Shown one piece after another: positions 6,787 to 8,994 of a stretch of DNA of 8,994 nt. The DNA lies in assembly GCA_023414975.1 (NCBI GenBank), contig JAEZMI010000330.1, positions 1 to 8,994 on the forward strand, written 5' to 3'. How positions within the stretch are numbered: the stretch's first letter is position 1; the number at the start of each line of letters is the position of its first letter. The notes below the pieces were generated by a model. That model saw nothing but the letters and a program-made list of their open reading frames with translations. It searched no databases and was not told the origin of the DNA. Position numbers and translations under genes: made by a program. The DNA is from Pseudomonadota bacterium. Lineage in GTDB: Bacteria; Pseudomonadota; Alphaproteobacteria; Rhizobiales; Xanthobacteraceae.

Positions 6787-8493
6787 TCAATGTTCGAAGC
6801 GAAGCGTCAGCGCCTGGCGCGAGCCACGCATGCCGAGTACCAGCTTGTCCGCCCTCTTGCTCAACATGTAGCCGACGAAACGCGCCACCGCCTTTGCGTC
6901 CCCGAGCAGGTCCTCGGGCGACGGGCGGAGCGTCGGAATCTCGATGGCCTCGCCTTCATAGAGGAGAACCACGTCGAAATTCGTTTCGTCGAACCGGGCT
7001 TCCATCTCCAGCCCGTTCTCGGCGACGCCGGTGTCGATGAGGGTCTCCACCGCCTCGGCGACCACGGGAATGGCGGTGGAGATCACATCACGGCGCGCCC
7101 CCCAGACATCGCCCTGGCGCTCCAGGAACTCGGTGGCGGCGGTGAAGGGGTTCTCTTCCGGCGTCACGTGAACCGAGGCGGTCTGGCGGATTCCGATCTG
7201 GAAGAACAGGTTCAGCAGCACCGCGACGGCGGTGGAGACGGAAAGGGGCGATTCCAGTATCGGCTGCGCCCAATGCGGGGATTGATGCACCAGCTCCGGC
7301 AGCACCGCGACCGCAAGGCCCGCGAGCACCGCGAGGCCCACGGTGAAGATCCGCCGGTCGGACAGGCGGCGGGAGAGGATCAGTTCCATGCCGGCGACGA
7401 TGAGGAACGCCGCGCTGTAAAGGAGAATGGCGCCGATCACCGGGGCGGGGATCACGGTGAGGGAGCCGATGAGCTTGGGCGAGAACGCGGCCAGCAGCAT
7501 CACCACGCCGGAGACGATGCCGATGCGCCAGGCGGTGCTGCCGGTGGCGAAGGCGACGCCGATGGCGGCCGAGGAGGAGGCGCTGGCGAAGCCGCCGGTC
7601 ACGGCGGTGCCCATGTCGCTAAAGGTGTTGGCGCGGATCGCGCGCGCAGCCTGGTTCATGTCCGCCCGGCGCCAGTCGGCATCGTCCATCCGCTGCATCG
7701 AGACGACGGTGCCGAGCATGTCCACGGCCGAGATCACGCCGGTAAGGATCGCGGCCGGCACGATGGCCCAGGAGAAACCGAGGCCCGGCCAGCCGAGGTT
7801 CGGCAGGTCGATATAGGGCAGGGCGCTGTAGGTCACCGGGTCCGGGGCGACGGCGACGCCAGTGTAGGCGGCGAGAATCCAGCCCACCGCGGCGCCGATG
7901 GCCACGGCGAAGAGCCGCAGCAGGCCGCGCGAGAAGATGGCGAGCACGATGATGAGGGTGAGCGCGGTGAAGCTGACCAGCACATAGCGGCCATCCGCCA
8001 GCGCGCCGGCTTCTGTGCCTAGGCCGAACATGCGCCGCAGGGACGGTTCGGCCAGCGCCACGCCCAGCATGGTGACGGCGACGCCGCAGATTTCCGGCGG
8101 AAACAGCGTGCGCATCGCGTTCATGAAGCGGGTGAGCGAGAGCTGCGAGACGGCCGCGATCAGGCTCATCGTCACATAGACCGCCGGCCCGCCCGCGGCG
8201 TAGGACTGCATCGCCAGCGGCAGATGCGCCATGTTGGGAATCTGCACGAGAAGCAGCCCGGATCCCGTGCGCGGCCAGCACTCCAGCAGCGTCGCCACAC
8301 CCATGAAGATGATGCAGCTTGTGATGAGAATCTGTGTGTTTTCAAAGGACAGGCCCGCCTCAGTGGCCGCCACCAGCGGATAGACGATGAACAGCAGCGA
8401 CAGCGTCGCGTGCTGCACGCCGAGGATCAGCAGCGTGGTGAGCGGGGGCTTTTCCTGGGCGGCGTAGAGAATGTTCTGTGGTTTGCGGGGCAT
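6787..8493 (-). CDS. NCS2-family (xanthine/uracil permease-like) transporter with C-terminal degenerate HATPase-like domain
   Basis: A 568-aa inner-membrane protein. Residues ~18-445 form the hydrophobic NCS2 core (14 helices expected for the family). The TM1 signature is GVQHATLS (Q27-H28). In the TM8 region SAVDMLGTVV, D258 stands where most members have a substrate-binding Glu. The TM10 motif keeps G312-x4-T317-G318 of the NCS2 pattern [Q/E/P]-N-x-G-x4-T, but the preceding pair is A309-A310 instead of Gln/Glu-Asn. Residues ~450-568 are soluble. The stretch VVAEAVETLIDTG (477-489) lines up with the N-box AVDEFVNNAVDHG of the neighbouring anti-sigma kinase, and DVVLLYEGEAIEIP (507-520) with its G1 region, so a degenerate HATPase fold is inferred. 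The ATG at 8493 gives the usual family start MPRKPQNILYAAQEKPPL; the longer open frame to 8706 is low-complexity and overlaps the terminator. The Shine-Dalgarno is weak. Substrate is unknown; nucleobase transport is only the family default. Confidence 0.85.
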   Translation of the reverse strand: MPRKPQNILYAAQEKPPLTTLLILGVQHATLSLLFIVYPLVAATEAGLSFENTQILITSCIIFMGVATLLECWPRTGSGLLLVQIPNMAHLPLAMQSYAAGGPAVYVTMSLIAAVSQLSLTRFMNAMRTLFPPEICGVAVTMLGVALAEPSLRRMFGLGTEAGALADGRYVLVSFTALTLIIVLAIFSRGLLRLFAVAIGAAVGWILAAYTGVAVAPDPVTYSALPYIDLPNLGWPGLGFSWAIVPAAILTGVISAVDMLGTVVSMQRMDDADWRRADMNQAARAIRANTFSDMGTAVTGGFASASSSAAIGVAFATGSTAWRIGIVSGVVMLLAAFSPKLIGSLTVIPAPVIGAILLYSAAFLIVAGMELILSRRLSDRRIFTVGLAVLAGLAVAVLPELVHQSPHWAQPILESPLSVSTAVAVLLNLFFQIGIRQTASVHVTPEENPFTAATEFLERQGDVWGARRDVISTAIPVVAEAVETLIDTGVAENGLEMEARFDETNFDVVLLYEGEAIEIPTLRPSPEDLLGDAKAVARFVGYMLSKRADKLVLGMRGSRQALTLRFEH

Positions 8494-8595
8494 TCTGGCG
8501 CTCGGGCGGGAGGTGCGTCCCGCGTGCGACACGCTGAACCGGGCGGCCGTGAACGGCGCCGGATGGGCGTGGCGTGGCCGGGAATCCGTGGCCCG

Positions 8596-8624
8596 ACTAT
8601 GGCGGCAAGCAACGGTACCCGCAA
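8596..8624 (-). promoter_or_regulatory. Candidate promoter for the NCS2 permease gene
   Basis: On the minus strand TTGCGG (8624-8619) and CATAGT (8601-8596, 4 of 6 to TATAAT) are 17 nt apart. The start site would be near 8588, with a leader of about 95 nt. The -35 matches only three consensus bases. The leader contains an imperfect GC hairpin (8562-8539, two single-base bulges). I see no recognisable riboswitch. Confidence 0.22.
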
Positions 8625-8681
8625 GCGCCGCCGCGCGGTGCGGGGACGGTGCGGTCAGGTGAACGATCAGGCCGATCTGTG

Positions 8682-8731
8682 CAAAAAAAGGGCCCGGCCC
8701 CGGCATCCCGGAGGGAGCGGAGGCCGGGCCT
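8682..8731 (-). terminator. Intrinsic terminator of the right-edge gene
   Basis: Minus-strand reading: GGCCCGGCC (8730-8722), a 22-nt loop, then GGCCGGGCC (8699-8691), a perfect 9-bp GC stem, followed by C and seven T (8689-8683). This is a textbook Rho-independent terminator. It lies 50 bp downstream of the stop at 8781 and separates that gene from the permease transcription unit. The plus strand has no T-tract after the stem, so it should act in one direction only. Confidence 0.85.
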
Positions 8732-8780
8732 CAAGTACGTCGCGGGTCTCACCATCCGCGACGCTCGGGAAAAGGAAGCA

Positions 8781-8994
8781 TCAGGCACGAATGTCGCGGC
8801 GCGCGGCCGATGCGCCGTGCTCTCCGCCGGGGCGCCGGTCCGGGTTCGATTTGCGTGCCGGCGCCGCGGGTCGGACGTCCGCGCGCGGGAGGGCGTTGGC
8901 GACCGCGGCGGCGATGCGGATGGCGTGGTTGGTCACGTCCGGCAGGCCCATCAGCTCGCCGATGGTGCCGCGCGCCAGCGGGCCGGCCACCAGC
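8781..8994 (-). CDS. C-terminus of a probable FAD/NAD(P)-binding protein (partial)
   Basis: The frame is open from the right edge to a TGA at 8783-8781, about 70 codons. The visible N-terminal part reads LVAGPLARGTIGELMGLPDV, then a short helix (THAIRIAAAVANAL-like). The G-P-L-x-R-G-T-x-x-E-x-x-x-x-P-D pattern is the C-terminal flavin-contacting segment seen in FAD/NAD(P)-binding proteins of the PF13454 (NAD_binding_9) type. The last ~35 residues are basic, Pro/Arg/Ala-rich and probably disordered. The catalytic body lies outside the window, so substrate and reaction cannot be given. It ends in its own terminator and is not obviously linked to the signalling genes. Family recognition is from memory of the motif, so moderate. 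Confidence 0.5.
   Translation of the reverse strand, partial: LVAGPLARGTIGELMGLPDVTNHAIRIAAAVANALPRADVRPAAPARKSNPDRRPGGEHGASAARRDIRA

Noticed and set aside
6790..8022. A 410-codon plus-strand frame opposite the permease gene
   Set aside because: Gly/Asp/His/Arg-rich shadow antisense to a gene with NCS2 motifs; no family signal.
8494..8681. Possible purine or xanthine-type riboswitch ahead of the permease
   Set aside because: Only an imperfect GC hairpin and short repeats are seen; no conserved riboswitch core could be recognised by eye.
8494..8706. A 71-residue N-terminal extension of the permease
   Set aside because: It begins inside the terminator stem of the upstream gene, is Pro/Arg/Ala-rich without structure, and NCS2 proteins start close to the MPRKPQNILYA segment.

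Overview
The window is GC-rich DNA (roughly 70% by eye) with tightly packed genes. Protein style points to an alphaproteobacterium: a DivK-like lone receiver, a soluble double-PAS hybrid kinase of rhizobial type, and GC-saturated third codon positions. It is most likely in the Hyphomicrobiales, perhaps near Xanthobacteraceae. The taxonomic guess is inference from composition and protein flavour, not from a marker gene.

Layout. (1) Positions 1-88, minus strand: the first codons of a gene with a signal-peptide or membrane-anchor-like N-terminus, running off the left edge. (2) Positions 89-245: a divergent intergenic region with a candidate promoter for the plus-strand genes. (3) Positions 246-5817, plus strand: four genes in a probable operon. 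They are a receiver-SpoIIE/PP2C phosphatase fusion, a soluble PAS-PAS-HisKA-HATPase-REC-REC hybrid histidine kinase, a single-domain receiver, and a Na/Pi-cotransporter-family membrane protein with a C-terminal PhoU-like helical region. (4) Positions 8493-5824, minus strand, converging on the plus-strand genes with a 6-bp gap: an NCS2-type (xanthine/uracil permease family) transporter with an extra C-terminal domain, then a STAS anti-anti-sigma-like protein, then an RsbW/SpoIIAB-like anti-sigma kinase. (5) Right edge, minus strand: the 3' end of a probable FAD/NAD(P)-binding protein, followed by a clear intrinsic terminator.

How the genes may work together. The window holds all three classes of partner-switching component: PP2C phosphatase (RsbU/SpoIIE role), STAS antagonist (RsbV/SpoIIAA role) and HATPase switch kinase (RsbW/SpoIIAB role). 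The phosphatase carries a receiver, and a hybrid kinase plus a lone receiver lie next to it, so a phosphorelay probably gates the dephosphorylation of the STAS protein. No sigma factor is visible, so the output is either encoded elsewhere or is not a sigma factor.

The most unusual element is the NCS2 permease. Its last ~100 residues look like a degenerate copy of the RsbW-type ATPase fold. The N-box Glu is kept, but the Mg-ligand Asn is Thr and there is no glycine-rich lid. The NCS2 substrate motif has also lost its polar Gln/Glu-Asn pair (Ala-Ala here). A membrane protein that senses a ligand and docks onto the STAS partner-switching machinery (a 'transceptor') is a testable hypothesis from this arrangement. 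It is not established here.
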